In this document: positions 63,482-64,000 of the stretch, in pieces
Position numbering within the stretch: position 1 is the stretch's first letter
How the letters are laid out: each line of letters opens with the position of its first letter
Assembly (NCBI GenBank): GCA_043764895.1
Contig: JAYUJY010000083.1
Span: forward strand, 1-64,000
Source of the DNA: JAAFJU01 sp043764895
Lineage (GTDB): Bacteria > Cyanobacteriota > Cyanobacteriia > Leptolyngbyales > Leptolyngbyaceae
Direction: 5' to 3'
Length of the DNA stretch: 64,000 nucleotides
The notes under the pieces: generated by a model
The model's database searches: none
What the model saw: only the letters and a program-made list of their open reading frames with translations
What the model was told of the DNA's origin: nothing
Program-made: the position numbers and the translations under genes

Positions 63482-64000
63482 AGCCCTTATCCTTCGGTGA
63501 ATAAATTAGTAAGCAACGAAAATCGCCTCGAAAATTGATTGGAAGACCCAAGGTATAGTCAAAGTGATTTATCAATAGCTCACTCTGATTTTGGACATAG
63601 AAGCCTGAAGCAAATCATGCCTGAAGTCACTATTTGAAAATAGCCCAGAGCTAGTATTTGGAACACAGTTTATAGTTAACTTGAAATTCAAGCTTTAGAT
63701 TCCATAGTCATGAGTTAGTTTCTAATTAAGCCATGACCCTTCAGCTCGCTTTGTATATGGCGATACAAATCCAAGAATTCGATTATCCGTCGGACATAAT
63801 CTGAATTAGAAAGTATTTAAAAGTCAAAGAGGATCACTCCATTACGACCCAAGTATTATGGTAGTGCTATTACATCCAGGATGAAGAATAATAGGATAGC
63901 TCTAGAAGCTTTGTTACAAGCATCTACCCATCAAGCGCTATTTTTCTCTGTCCTTTATAAAAGGGAACTACTCGCAAATTATTTCTCCTTTAATTGACAA
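63482..64000. other. Upstream regulatory region of amt
   Basis: About 520 bp with no supported ORF. It holds an NtcA-type palindrome (63753-63766) and AT-rich stretches. The end of the window (63900 on) may belong to another gene's promoter. Confidence 0.6.
63753..63766 (-). promoter_or_regulatory. NtcA-type binding site
   Basis: GTATATGGCGATAC is a perfect GTA-N8-TAC, with TTT and AAA outside extending the symmetry. Read towards amt, an AT-rich TTAATT-type -10 candidate lies about 22 bp further on, the usual spacing in NtcA-activated promoters. The start would give a leader of roughly 240 bases. Confidence 0.75.

Noticed and set aside
63861..63873. GTAGTGCTATTAC as an NtcA site
   Set aside because: The spacing is GTA-N7-TAC, one base short of the NtcA consensus. 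The exact site at 63753 is better placed.
1..64000. CRISPR arrays, tRNA or rRNA genes
   Set aside because: No regularly spaced repeats and no cloverleaf or rRNA sequence recognised on either strand; a tRNAscan-SE run would settle this.

Overview
The window is chromosomal DNA of a cyanobacterium. GCGATCGC (HIP1-type) and GATCG-rich octamers occur throughout, and the gene content is cyanobacterial: a c-di-AMP riboswitch gene, sucrose-phosphate phosphatase beside a GH100 invertase, DevA/DevC-type ABC subunits, Amt with an NtcA-type site, MurE of the DAP type, Uma2 and Rpn family nucleases, a Pilin_GH lipoprotein and ThiO/ThiG as separate genes. The genus cannot be fixed from sequence reading alone. 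I saw no rRNA, tRNA, CRISPR array, intact transposase or phage gene.

Layout. 1-4150: end of a PilT ATPase, lnt with a coupled GNAT gene, a tiny lysine-rich ORF and a TspO-like membrane protein. 4150-13580: an accessory defence island. It holds a type I restriction-modification operon (hsdR-hsdM-hsdS) with a MazEF-type pair between hsdM and hsdS, then an orphan MNT gene, a MNT/HEPN pair, two decayed copies of the hsdS 3' end, and a second MazEF pair behind a small HTH/coiled-coil gene. 13580-29840: mostly housekeeping (mutS, murE, glutaredoxin-like, cysH, nitroreductase, a 1345-residue membrane protein, DoxX, sucrose phosphatase/invertase, holB, GT2), with two inverted copies of a 130-bp palindromic repeat. 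29840-39620: a c-di-AMP riboswitch controlling a universal-stress-like gene, a TPR protein, thiG, thiO, PP2C and gatB. 39670-50520: accessory genes (a second MNT/HEPN pair, Uma2 nucleases, GIY-YIG plus ribbon-helix-helix-like pair, pseudogene debris and one integron-like gene cassette) among fructosamine kinase, a GTPase and a nitrilase. 50650-64000: argG, acyltransferase, CsgG-like, RluA-like, two Rpn nucleases, GHL10, PAP2, devA/devC and amt with its NtcA-type upstream site.

The most interesting theme is how accessory modules sit here. At hsdS and at the nitrilase gene, and perhaps at a third place, a toxin or nuclease module lies directly downstream of an intact gene and is followed by a diverged, mostly synonymously changed copy of that gene's 3' end. 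This looks like insertion or allele replacement at gene ends. Next to one of these sites (48249-48694) a 97-codon membrane-protein gene is framed by attC-like sites, as in a lone integron cassette. These structural readings come from direct inspection. The mechanisms are inferred and no integrase is visible in the window.
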